Shown here piece after piece: positions 17,366 through 24,928 of a DNA stretch of 64,000 bases. This DNA is from Actinophytocola xanthii. Lineage in GTDB: Bacteria; Actinomycetota; Actinomycetes; Mycobacteriales; Pseudonocardiaceae. The notes under the pieces were generated by a model. That model made no database searches and was not told where the DNA came from. It saw nothing but the letters and a program-made list of their open reading frames with translations. Position 1 is the first letter of the stretch. Each line of letters opens with the position of its first letter. The stretch spans positions 1 to 64,000 of the forward strand of contig NZ_MSIE01000047.1 in the NCBI RefSeq assembly GCF_001921205.1, written 5' to 3'. Both the position numbers and the translations under genes were made by a program.

Positions 17366-18091
17366 TCAGTACCTCGTGACGAGGCCGCTGGCCAGGTCGT
17401 AGACGCCGACGACGATCTCGACACCGTGGTCGTCGAGTGCGGCGCGGATCGCGGGGGAGCGCCGCGGCAGCTCCTCGGCCACCCTCGCCGTCTGGGTCCG
17501 CACGCAGGCGGCCAGGAACCGCTGGGGGTCGGGATCGGCCGGGGTGGCCCGCACCGTGGCCTCGATCGCCCTGGCCACGGTGCTGACCGAGCCGGTCACC
17601 TCGCTGCGTCCCTGCACCAGGTCGATCGCGGCCGCGACCGCGCCGCACCGGGAGTGGCCGAGCACGACGACGACCGGCACGTGCAGGTGCTCCACCGCGT
17701 ACTCGACGCTGCCCACGACGGCGTCGTCGAGCACCTCACCGACCGCACGCACCGTGAACAGGTCGCCGAGCCCCTGGTCGAACAGCAGCTCGGCCGGGAC
17801 CCGGGAGTCCGCGCAGCCGAGCACGCACGCGACGGGGTCCTGCCCCTCGACCAGGCTCCGGCGGTGTGCCGGGTCCTGTCGCGGCCAGCGCTGGCGGCCG
17901 GCGGCGAACCGGGCGTTGCCGGCACGCAGGCGCTGCCAGACCTCGGACGAGGCCGAGGACGGGGACGCGGCGGGGGAGAGGGAGGTGGGCTCGGCGAGCG
18001 CGGTGCGTGCTCCCACCCCGGCCAGCCCGCCGGCGGCGGTGGCGGTACCGAGGGCGAGCATCGAGCGGCGCGAAAACGGTCGTAGCTCCAT
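17366..18091 (-). CDS. exported beta-class carbonic anhydrase (Tat substrate)
   Basis: This 241-residue protein starts at ATG 18091 with a twin-arginine signal (SRRSMLALG at 7-15) and a hydrophobic Ala/Gly stretch, cleavable near ALA-EP (33/34). The mature domain keeps the beta-carbonic anhydrase zinc ligands C93, H146 and C149 and the D95/R97 dyad in GCADSR. The segment after the first strand reads VRAVGEVLDD rather than the RNAGN of cytoplasmic enzymes, as seen in some secreted relatives. It should interconvert CO2 and bicarbonate outside the membrane. It is divergent from a SulP-carbonic anhydrase fusion, which suggests a shared role in supplying bicarbonate for uptake. Confidence 0.9.
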   Translation of the reverse strand: MELRPFSRRSMLALGTATAAGGLAGVGARTALAEPTSLSPAASPSSASSEVWQRLRAGNARFAAGRQRWPRQDPAHRRSLVEGQDPVACVLGCADSRVPAELLFDQGLGDLFTVRAVGEVLDDAVVGSVEYAVEHLHVPVVVVLGHSRCGAVAAAIDLVQGRSEVTGSVSTVARAIEATVRATPADPDPQRFLAACVRTQTARVAEELPRRSPAIRAALDDHGVEIVVGVYDLASGLVTRY

Positions 18092-18410
18092 ACTGTATAC
18101 ATTCTCGGATTTCCCGGAGCTCCTGTACCCCCACGCGGGCATGCCAGCCGAACGGCCCAGTGCGGTCACCCGCCGTCACCGGAGGCGCCCGCCACCACGG
18201 TGATCACCGAGCGGGTGAACTTGGGTCCACCCGAACGAGCAGACCCGGCGCGACATTCCCAGGCCAGACCCCCGTCACGATGTCCTGCCGCATCCCGGGC
18301 GGGTCAGCACGACCGGACAGGTGAGCCGGTTGTCGGGTTTCCTGACGACACGGGCCCTCGACGCCGCCGGCCTCGACCACCTCCCGCACAGCTCACCACC
18401 CGGAGGATGC
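18092..18410. other. divergent regulatory region between carbonic anhydrase and SulP genes
   Basis: This 319-base intergenic stretch contains the promoters of both divergent genes. I see GTATAC close to the carbonic anhydrase start codon and GGAGG just upstream of the SulP ATG. There is no clear operator and no supported small gene. Confidence 0.4.
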
Positions 18411-20594
18411 ATGATCGAGTCCACCTCGGCGACCGCGGCCGACCGGTGCGCGAGCGTGCTCCGCCACGACCTGCCGGCCTCGTTGGTGGTGTTCCTGGTC
18501 GCGGTCCCGCTCTCGATCGGCATCGCGCTGGCCTCGGGTGCCCCGGTCGCCGCCGGGCTCGTCGCCGCGATCGTCGGCGGGGTGGTCGTCGGCCTGCTCG
18601 GCGGCTCGCCACTGCAGGTCAGCGGTCCCGCGGCCGGGCTGATCGTCATCGTCGGAGAGGCCATCACCAGGTTCGGCTGGGCGGCCACCTGCGCGATCAC
18701 CGTGCTGGCCGGTGTGGCGCAGGTGCTGTTCGGGCTGAGCCGGATCGCCAGGGCGGCGCTGGCCATCTCCCCGGCCGTCGTGCACGGGATGCTCGCCGGC
18801 ATCGGCATCACGATCGTGCTCGCCCAGCTGCACGTCCTACTCGGCGGCGACACGCAGGTGTCCCCGGTCGACAACCTCCTCGAGCTTCCCGGCCAGGTGA
18901 TCGACGCCCACGGCCCGGCCACCGCGATCGGCGTGCTCACGCTGGCCATCCTGGTCGCCTGGAACTGGCTGCCCTCCGTCGTGCGGCGCGTGCCGGGCCC
19001 GCTGATCGCGGTACTGGTGGCAACGGTCGTCACGATCGTCGCGACGCTGCCCATCGACCGGGTCCGGCTCCCGGACACCGTGCTCGACGTGACGTTCGCG
19101 CCGGTCCTGCCGAGCGGGGGGTGGGGGGCCTTCGCCCTGACGGTGCTCACCATCGCCCTGGTCGCCAGCGTCGAGTCGCTGCTGTCCGCGGTGGCGGTCG
19201 ACAAGCTGCACACCGGGCCGCGGGCGAACCTGGACCGCGAGCTGATCGGGCAGGGTGCGGCCAACATCGTCTCCGGCTCGCTCGGCGGGCTCCCGGTCAC
19301 CGGGGTGATCGTGCGGAGCTCGACCAACGTCGCCTTCGGGGCGCGCACCCGGGCCTCGGCGATCCTGCACGGCCTCTGGGTCCTGGTGTTCGTCGCCCTG
19401 TTCGCCGGCGTGCTCGCCCACATCCCGCTCGCCGCGCTGGCCAGCCTGCTGGTCTACGTCGGCGTGCGGCTGGTCCACGTCGGACATCTCCGACAGGTCC
19501 GGCGGCACGGCGACCTACCCGTCTACCTGGTGACCGTGCTCGGCGTGCTCGGCGTGGACCTGCTCGGCGGGGTCCTGCTGGGCATCGCCATGGCCGGGGT
19601 GCTCACGCTGCGCCGGCTGCTGTGGACCGGGATCCACGCCGCACAGGACGGCGAGCAGTGGCGGATCGTCATCGAGGGCGCGCTGGCCGCCCTGTCCATC
19701 CCGCGGCTCTCGGCGGTGCTCGCCGCCGTACCGCCCGGCGCCCACGTACGGCTCGAGCTCGTGGTCGACTACCTCGACCACGCCGCCTTCGACACGCTCT
19801 CGGACTGGCAGCGGGCCCACGAACGCACCGGCGGCACCGTCGTCGTCGACGAGTTCGGCCACCCCTGGTTCGGCCAGGGGAAGGCCGGCACCCCGACCGT
19901 GCACCGCGCCGACGCCCGGCGCGGCCCGACCCACTGGTTCGCCCCCTGGTCGGAGTGGCAGCGCCGCACCGAGATCCCCCGGATCGAGGGTGTGCCGGCA
20001 CCCCGCTCCGGCGACGCCGACGCCGTGCGCGTCGGCGAGCCGACGTCGCTGTTGCTGACCTGCGTGGACATCGCCGCGCTACCCGCGAGCACCCCGGGTG
20101 GCCCCGGCAGACCGCTCGCCGTGAGCAACCTCGGGAACCTCGTGCCCGACCCGGGCGCCGACGGGTCGCTCGCCGCGGCGCTCGAGCTCGCCGTCCGCCG
20201 GTTGGGCGCCCGGGAGATCGTGGTCTGCGGGCACGCCTCGTGCACGGCGACGACCGCGCTCGTGCGTGGCGAGCAGAACAGGTCCGCGGCGCTCGGGGGC
20301 TGGCTACGCCACGCGTCGGTGAGCCTGGACCGGGCCCGCACCGGCCCTCCGGTGGACCTCGAGGGCGACGTGTCGCTGCCCGAGTGGGACCGGCTCGCCC
20401 TGCACAACGTCCTGGCCCAACTCGAGCGGCTGCGCGAGCACCCGGCCGTCGCCACGGCGCTCGCCAGGGGCGAGCTGACCCTGACCGGGATGTACGTCGA
20501 CACCGCGACACCCCGGGTGTACGTGTACGACCAGGAGAGCGCCCGGTTCCGCCGGGCCGGGCACCCGGCTCATCCCAACCGCGTCTCCGGGTAG
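18411..20594 (+). CDS. SulP-family anion transporter fused to a carbonic anhydrase-like domain
   Basis: This 727-residue protein starts at ATG 18411 behind CCGGAGG. Residues about 15-410 are 10-12 membrane helices of the SulP/SLC26 fold, with the early LPASLVVFLVAVPLSIGIAL signature. Residues about 425-525 look STAS-like. Residues about 545-700 are a beta-carbonic anhydrase domain with zinc ligands C551, H608 and C611 and the Asp (D553). The Arg that completes the dyad is A555, so catalysis may be weak or lost. The architecture is that of mycobacterial Rv3273-type proteins. The likely cargo is bicarbonate or sulfate; the adjacent carbonic anhydrase favours bicarbonate. The 3' end overlaps the convergent aldo/keto reductase gene by 25 bases. 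Confidence 0.88.
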   Translation: MIESTSATAADRCASVLRHDLPASLVVFLVAVPLSIGIALASGAPVAAGLVAAIVGGVVVGLLGGSPLQVSGPAAGLIVIVGEAITRFGWAATCAITVLAGVAQVLFGLSRIARAALAISPAVVHGMLAGIGITIVLAQLHVLLGGDTQVSPVDNLLELPGQVIDAHGPATAIGVLTLAILVAWNWLPSVVRRVPGPLIAVLVATVVTIVATLPIDRVRLPDTVLDVTFAPVLPSGGWGAFALTVLTIALVASVESLLSAVAVDKLHTGPRANLDRELIGQGAANIVSGSLGGLPVTGVIVRSSTNVAFGARTRASAILHGLWVLVFVALFAGVLAHIPLAALASLLVYVGVRLVHVGHLRQVRRHGDLPVYLVTVLGVLGVDLLGGVLLGIAMAGVLTLRRLLWTGIHAAQDGEQWRIVIEGALAALSIPRLSAVLAAVPPGAHVRLELVVDYLDHAAFDTLSDWQRAHERTGGTVVVDEFGHPWFGQGKAGTPTVHRADARRGPTHWFAPWSEWQRRTEIPRIEGVPAPRSGDADAVRVGEPTSLLLTCVDIAALPASTPGGPGRPLAVSNLGNLVPDPGADGSLAAALELAVRRLGAREIVVCGHASCTATTALVRGEQNRSAALGGWLRHASVSLDRARTGPPVDLEGDVSLPEWDRLALHNVLAQLERLREHPAVATALARGELTLTGMYVDTATPRVYVYDQESARFRRAGHPAHPNRVSG

Positions 20595-21547
20595 CCCAGC
20601 TCGACGTCGCTGACGTCGTCCAACGCGGCGCGGATCGCCTCGGGCAGGGTCAGCTCCTCGGACACCAGCGAACCGAGCAGCTGTCCGGTGTCCCGCGCGC
20701 CGACCACGGCCGAGGCGACGCCCCGCCGGTCGCGCACCCAGGCCAGGGCCACCGACAGGGGAGAGGTGGCGAGCCCGTCGGCGGCAGTCACCACGGCCTG
20801 CACGATCCGGGCGGCGCGCTCGGTGCGGTGGTGCTCCACGTACGGGCCGAGGTGGGGCGAGGCACCGCGGGAGTCGGCCGGGGTGGCCGCACGGTACTTG
20901 CCGGTGAGCACCCCGCGGCCGAGCGGCGCCCAGGCCAGCAGGCCGACGCCGTGGTGCTCGGCGGCCGGCGCGACCTCGCGCTCGATGCCCCGCTCGAGCA
21001 GCGAGTACTCCATCTGCACGCTCACGATCGGCGCTCCGGTCGGCTTGGCCCGCTGCAGTGCCGCCGCGGTGCCCAGCTGCCACCCGCAGTAGTTCGACAC
21101 GCCGACGTAGCGGACCTTTCCGCTGCTCACCGCGGCGTCCACGACGGCGAGTGTCTCCTCGAGGGGGACCGAGACGTCCCAGGCGTGCAGCTGCCACAGG
21201 TCGATGTGGTCCACGGCGAGCCGGCGCAACGACCCCTCGAGCGCGGTGAGCAGCGCCCCTCGCGACGCCCCGCCGCCGAACGGGCCCTCGTCGCGCCTGG
21301 CCACGGCCTTCGTGGCGAGGACGACGTCGTGGCGCGGCACCAGGTCGCCGAGCAGCGTGCCGAGGATGCGCTCGCTCTCCCCGTCGTTGTAGACGTCGGC
21401 CGTGTCGACGAGCGTGCCACCCAGGTCGGCGAACGCGACGAGCTGGCTCGCCGCCTCGTCCGCGTCGGTGTCCCGGCCCCAGCTCATCGTGCCCAGACCG
21501 ATCCTGGACACGCGCAGCCCGCTGTGCCCGAGGTGTCGTTGCTCCAC
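20570..21547 (-). CDS. aldo/keto reductase
   Basis: This 325-residue TIM-barrel NADPH-dependent oxidoreductase is of standard length. The catalytic tetrad is visible: D48 and Y53 in DTADVYNDGESE, K80 in LATKAV and H121 in LWQLHAW. VRYVGVSNYCGWQ and the C-terminal RDRRGVASAVVGARD cofactor-phosphate loop also fit. It resembles the general stress/potassium-channel-beta-like branch, so its substrate is an unspecified carbonyl compound. It is transcribed alone and convergent with the SulP gene, sharing 25 bases of coding sequence. Confidence 0.9.
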   Translation of the reverse strand: MEQRHLGHSGLRVSRIGLGTMSWGRDTDADEAASQLVAFADLGGTLVDTADVYNDGESERILGTLLGDLVPRHDVVLATKAVARRDEGPFGGGASRGALLTALEGSLRRLAVDHIDLWQLHAWDVSVPLEETLAVVDAAVSSGKVRYVGVSNYCGWQLGTAAALQRAKPTGAPIVSVQMEYSLLERGIEREVAPAAEHHGVGLLAWAPLGRGVLTGKYRAATPADSRGASPHLGPYVEHHRTERAARIVQAVVTAADGLATSPLSVALAWVRDRRGVASAVVGARDTGQLLGSLVSEELTLPEAIRAALDDVSDVELGYPETRLG

Positions 21548-21647
21548 CGGGGAAGCCTAAGCGGACCACCCTGTTCCCGCTGGCAGGTCCCCCAGGGCGA
21601 CGGAGGTCCGACAACTGGCGCCCGGTCAACGTCGGTATGGTCGCCGG

Positions 21648-22694
21648 GTGCGACTGGGACTGAACCTCGGCTACTGGGGCGCCGGCAACGACGCCAACAA
21701 CCTCGAGCTGGCCAAGGAGGCGGACCGGCTGGGCTACTCGGTGGCCTGGGCCGCCGAGGCCTACGGCTCGGACGTGCCGACCGTGCTGGCGTGGGTCGCC
21801 GCGCACACCGAGCGGATGGACGTCGGCAGCGCCATCCTGCAGATCCCGGCCCGGCAACCGACGATGACCGCGATGACCGCGGCCACCCTGGACACCCTGT
21901 CCGGCGGCCGGTTCCGGCTCGGGCTGGGGGTCTCCGGGCCCCAGGTGTCCGAGGGCTGGTACGGCGTCAAGTTCGACCGGCCGCTCGCCAGGACCCGCGA
22001 GTACGTCGAGATCGTCCGGCGTGCCCTGCGTCGCGAGCGGGTGTCGTTCGAGGGCGACCACTTCACGCTCCCGCTGCCGGACGGGCCCGGGAAGCCGCTC
22101 AAGCTCATCGTCCACCCGGTACGCGAGAACATCCCGATCTACCTCGCCTCGATCGGCCCGCGCAACCTCGAGCTGACCGGGGAGATCGCCGACGGATGGC
22201 TGGCGATCTTCTACTCCCCCCGGTTCGGTCCGGAGTCGCTGGAGCTGATCCGCAAGGGCCGGGAGAAGGTCGGCAAGTCCCTGGACGGGTTCGACGTGGT
22301 GCCCACGGTGCCGGTCGTGGTCGGCGAGGACTGGCGGGCCGCCGCCGACACCGTCCGCCCCTACGCCGCGCTCTACATCGGTGGCATGGGCAGCCGCGAG
22401 CAGAACTTCTACAACAACCTGGCGTCGCGGATGGGCTACGAGGCCGAGGCCGCCGAGATCCAGGACCTCTACCTGGCCAAGGACTACCAGGGGGCGGCCG
22501 CGAAGGTGCCGCTGGGCTTCCTCGACCAGACCGCCCTGCTCGGTCCGAAGGAGCGTATAGCAGACGGCATGCAGGCCCTCGCCGAGTCGGGGGTCACCAC
22601 ACTGACCGTCTCACCCGTACTGCAAGATCTCGAGCACGGCATCGCGGCGCTACGGGTCGCGGTGGAGGCTCTTGATCTCGCGGGAGTTGGGTAG
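21648..22694 (+). CDS. F420-dependent LLM-class oxidoreductase (Rv3520c-like)
   Basis: This 348-residue luciferase-like TIM barrel starts at GTG 21648. MRLGLNLGYWGAGND, AEAYGSDVP, the SGGRFRLGLGVSGPQV loop and PIYLASIGPRNLELTGEIADGW are typical of actinobacterial F420-dependent oxidoreductases, and the overall pattern fits the Rv3520c group (TIGR03559). It probably transfers hydride from reduced F420 to an unknown substrate. It is the first gene of an operon: its TAG directly abuts the TTG start of uppP, and the phosphomutase gene follows. Confidence 0.88.
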   Translation: MRLGLNLGYWGAGNDANNLELAKEADRLGYSVAWAAEAYGSDVPTVLAWVAAHTERMDVGSAILQIPARQPTMTAMTAATLDTLSGGRFRLGLGVSGPQVSEGWYGVKFDRPLARTREYVEIVRRALRRERVSFEGDHFTLPLPDGPGKPLKLIVHPVRENIPIYLASIGPRNLELTGEIADGWLAIFYSPRFGPESLELIRKGREKVGKSLDGFDVVPTVPVVVGEDWRAAADTVRPYAALYIGGMGSREQNFYNNLASRMGYEAEAAEIQDLYLAKDYQGAAAKVPLGFLDQTALLGPKERIADGMQALAESGVTTLTVSPVLQDLEHGIAALRVAVEALDLAGVG

Positions 22695-23534
22695 TTGAGC
22701 TGGCTGGAAGCCCTCGTTCTCGGACTCGTGCAGGGACTCACCGAGTTCCTCCCGATCTCCTCCAGCGCGCACTTACGAGTCAGCGCGGCCTTCGCGGGCT
22801 GGGACGACCCGGGTGCTGCGTTCACGGCGGTCACCCAGATCGGCACCGAGACCGCGGTGGTGCTGTACTTCCGCAAGAAGATCGGCCGCATCCTGGCCGC
22901 CTGGTTCCGCTCGCTGCGCCGGCCCGCCACCTGGCGGGACGACCCGGACGCGCGGATGGGCTGGCTGGTGATCGTCGGCACGCTGCCGATCGCGATCCTG
23001 GGGGTGCTGTTCCAGGACCAGATCGAGCACGCCTTCCGCGACCTGCGGCTGATCGCCATGACGCTGATCGTGTTCGGCATCCTGCTCGGCCTGGCCGACC
23101 ACTTCGGACGGCGTGAGCGCGACCTGGACCACCTCACGGTGCCGCACGGCATCGGGTTCGGGTTCGCCCAGGCGCTGGCGCTGATCCCGGGCGTGTCCCG
23201 GTCCGGCGGCACGATCACGGCGGGCCGGCTGCTCGGCTACCGGCGCGAGGAGGCCGCGGAGTACGCGTTCCTGCTCGCGGTGCCGGCGGTGTTCGCCTCG
23301 GGCCTGTACAAGCTGACCGACATCGGCGGCACCGCGGCGCCCGCCTGGGGGCCCACGATCGTCGCGACGATCGTCGCCTTCGTCGTCGGCTACGCGGTGA
23401 TCGCCTGGCTGATGCGGTACATCACCACGCACAGCTTCCTGCCGTTCGTCGTCTACCGGCTCGCCCTGGGCGCCCTGATCCTGATCCTGGTCGCGACCGG
23501 TGCGCTGGAGCCCGACGCCGGCCCCGCGGTGTGA
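22695..23534 (+). CDS. uppP: undecaprenyl-diphosphatase UppP (BacA)
   Basis: This 279-residue integral membrane phosphatase regenerates undecaprenyl phosphate from the diphosphate for peptidoglycan and other wall-polymer synthesis, and confers bacitracin tolerance. The signature motifs are present: QGLTEFLPISSSAHL near residues 13-27 and PGVSRSGGT near 160-168, with about eight helices. It starts at TTG 22695, immediately after the TAG of the F420 oxidoreductase gene, so translation is coupled. The order oxidoreductase-uppP-phosphomutase resembles the mycobacterial uppP neighbourhood. Confidence 0.95.
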   Translation: MSWLEALVLGLVQGLTEFLPISSSAHLRVSAAFAGWDDPGAAFTAVTQIGTETAVVLYFRKKIGRILAAWFRSLRRPATWRDDPDARMGWLVIVGTLPIAILGVLFQDQIEHAFRDLRLIAMTLIVFGILLGLADHFGRRERDLDHLTVPHGIGFGFAQALALIPGVSRSGGTITAGRLLGYRREEAAEYAFLLAVPAVFASGLYKLTDIGGTAAPAWGPTIVATIVAFVVGYAVIAWLMRYITTHSFLPFVVYRLALGALILILVATGALEPDAGPAV

Positions 23535-23546
23535 TCTACTGGCGCC

Positions 23547-24245
23547 GTGGCCACAGTCGTTCTGCTCAGGCATGCCCGCTCCACGGCCAACGGGGCGGGG
23601 GTGCTCGCCGGGCGCACGCCCGGCATCGAGCTGGACGAGACCGGCCGCCGGCAGGCCGAGCAGCTCGTGGCCCGGCTCGAGCCGGTGCCGCTGGCCGCGG
23701 CGGTCTGCTCGCCGCTGCTGCGGTGCGAGCAGACGATCGCGCCGCTGATCGCGGCCAGGGGCCTCGTGCCGGTCACCGAACCCGGTCTGTCCGAAGTGGA
23801 TTACGGGGAGTGGACCGGCCGTGAGCTGAAGACGCTGTTCAAGGAGAAGCTGTGGTCGGTCGTGCAGCAGCACCCCTCGGCGGCGGTCTTCCCGGGCGGT
23901 GAGGGCCTGGCCGGCATGCAGAACCGCGCCGTCGCGGCGGTCCGTGAACACGACGCGCGGATCACGGCCGAGCACGGACAGCGGGCGGTCTGGCTGCTGT
24001 GCAGCCACGGCGACGTGCTGAAGGCGATCCTCGCGGACGCGTTGGGCCAGCACCTGGACGGCTTCCAGCGGATCGTGGTGAACCCCGCGTCGGTGTCGGT
24101 GATCCAGTACACCGACACCCGTCCGTTCGTCCTGCGGATGAACGACAACGGGGGCGAGCTGGCGAGCATCGTGCCGCCCGAGCCCAGCCCGGAGGTCCCC
24201 CAGGGCGACGCCACGCCCGGCGGCGAGACGGGTAGCACCGCGTAG
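23547..24245 (+). CDS. histidine phosphatase family protein (MSMEG_4193-type phosphomutase)
   Basis: This 232-residue protein starts at GTG 23547, 12 bases after uppP. The phosphohistidine motif is LLRHARSTANGAG near residues 6-18, with RHA instead of RHG, and a second catalytic His sits in LLCSHGDVLK. The variant motif and the context match the TIGR03848 group found with DUF3090 and SCO1664-type proteins. Those two partner genes are present in this window but 24 kb away. The substrate is unknown. The C-terminal 25 residues are a polar tail. Confidence 0.85.
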   Translation: MATVVLLRHARSTANGAGVLAGRTPGIELDETGRRQAEQLVARLEPVPLAAAVCSPLLRCEQTIAPLIAARGLVPVTEPGLSEVDYGEWTGRELKTLFKEKLWSVVQQHPSAAVFPGGEGLAGMQNRAVAAVREHDARITAEHGQRAVWLLCSHGDVLKAILADALGQHLDGFQRIVVNPASVSVIQYTDTRPFVLRMNDNGGELASIVPPEPSPEVPQGDATPGGETGSTA

Positions 24246-24369
24246 TCGAGAAAGTGCGTCACGAGATCACGTCGATGTCGGTGAAACCCACATGCGACAT
24301 CCGACGACTATGCCAGTATTCGTGCACCGCCGGAGTCGCCGGTTGGAGGTCGAGAAAAGAAGGGACGAC

Positions 24370-24918
24370 ATGACGCAGTCATATGGTGGGCAGCAGCAGC
24401 CCGGCGGGCAGTATCCCGACAGTGGGGGGCTCCCGCAGGCACCGGGCTACGGCTCGATGCCGCAGGCGCCGCAGGAGTTCTCGAGCGGTCCGATCCCGCG
24501 CCCGGGGGTGGCGACCACCGCCGCGGTGCTCGCGTTCGTCCAGGCTGGGCTCACCACGATCACGACCCTGCTGATGTGGGTCGGCCTGTTCGGGTCCGGC
24601 GGCGATTTCGAGGCCCTGCCGCTGATCCTCACGATCGCGCAGACGATCGGCATCGTCCTGCTGATCATGGGTGGGGTGCAGGTCCTGGGCGGCAAGAGCC
24701 GTAACCTGCTGATCGCCGGCGCCGCTCTGGAGCTCGCGATCTGCGTTACCTGGCTGCTCCAGTTCGCCATGGCGGAGTCCGAGGGCATCGATCTCCTCGA
24801 GGACCTCAAGGCGGGTGGCATCGCGATCGCGATCGGTTTCGCGGTCATGCCGGCACTCATCATCTTCATGTCGGTGAGCCGGCAGACGAGCGAGTACCTG
24901 CGGTCCCGCCGCCGCTGA
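24370..24918 (+). CDS. four-helix membrane protein with Gln/Pro/Gly-rich N-terminus
   Basis: This 182-residue protein starts at ATG 24370, preceded by AAGGGACG; a longer in-frame start at 24292 is less likely. The first 45 residues are a flexible Gln/Gly/Pro-rich cytoplasmic segment (GQQQPGGQYPD). Four predicted helices follow (near 53-75, 86-106, 112-133, 146-168) and a basic end. Proteins of this layout are common and uncharacterised in actinomycetes. It is convergent with the GH92 gene, with only 10 bases between the two stops. Confidence 0.75.
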   Translation: MTQSYGGQQQPGGQYPDSGGLPQAPGYGSMPQAPQEFSSGPIPRPGVATTAAVLAFVQAGLTTITTLLMWVGLFGSGGDFEALPLILTIAQTIGIVLLIMGGVQVLGGKSRNLLIAGAALELAICVTWLLQFAMAESEGIDLLEDLKAGGIAIAIGFAVMPALIIFMSVSRQTSEYLRSRRR

Positions 24919-24928
24919 GGTCCCGCGT

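Noticed and set aside
18085-18110. TATACA-like box as a leaderless promoter for the carbonic anhydrase gene
   Set aside because: Its distance to the ATG is too short for a normal -10 box of a leaderless transcript; it is not reported as a promoter.
18200-22675. Very long plus-strand open frame spanning several genes
   Set aside because: It has Arg/Gly/Pro-rich composition typical of a high-GC shadow frame and overlaps the SulP, aldo/keto reductase and F420 oxidoreductase genes, whose families are recognisable.
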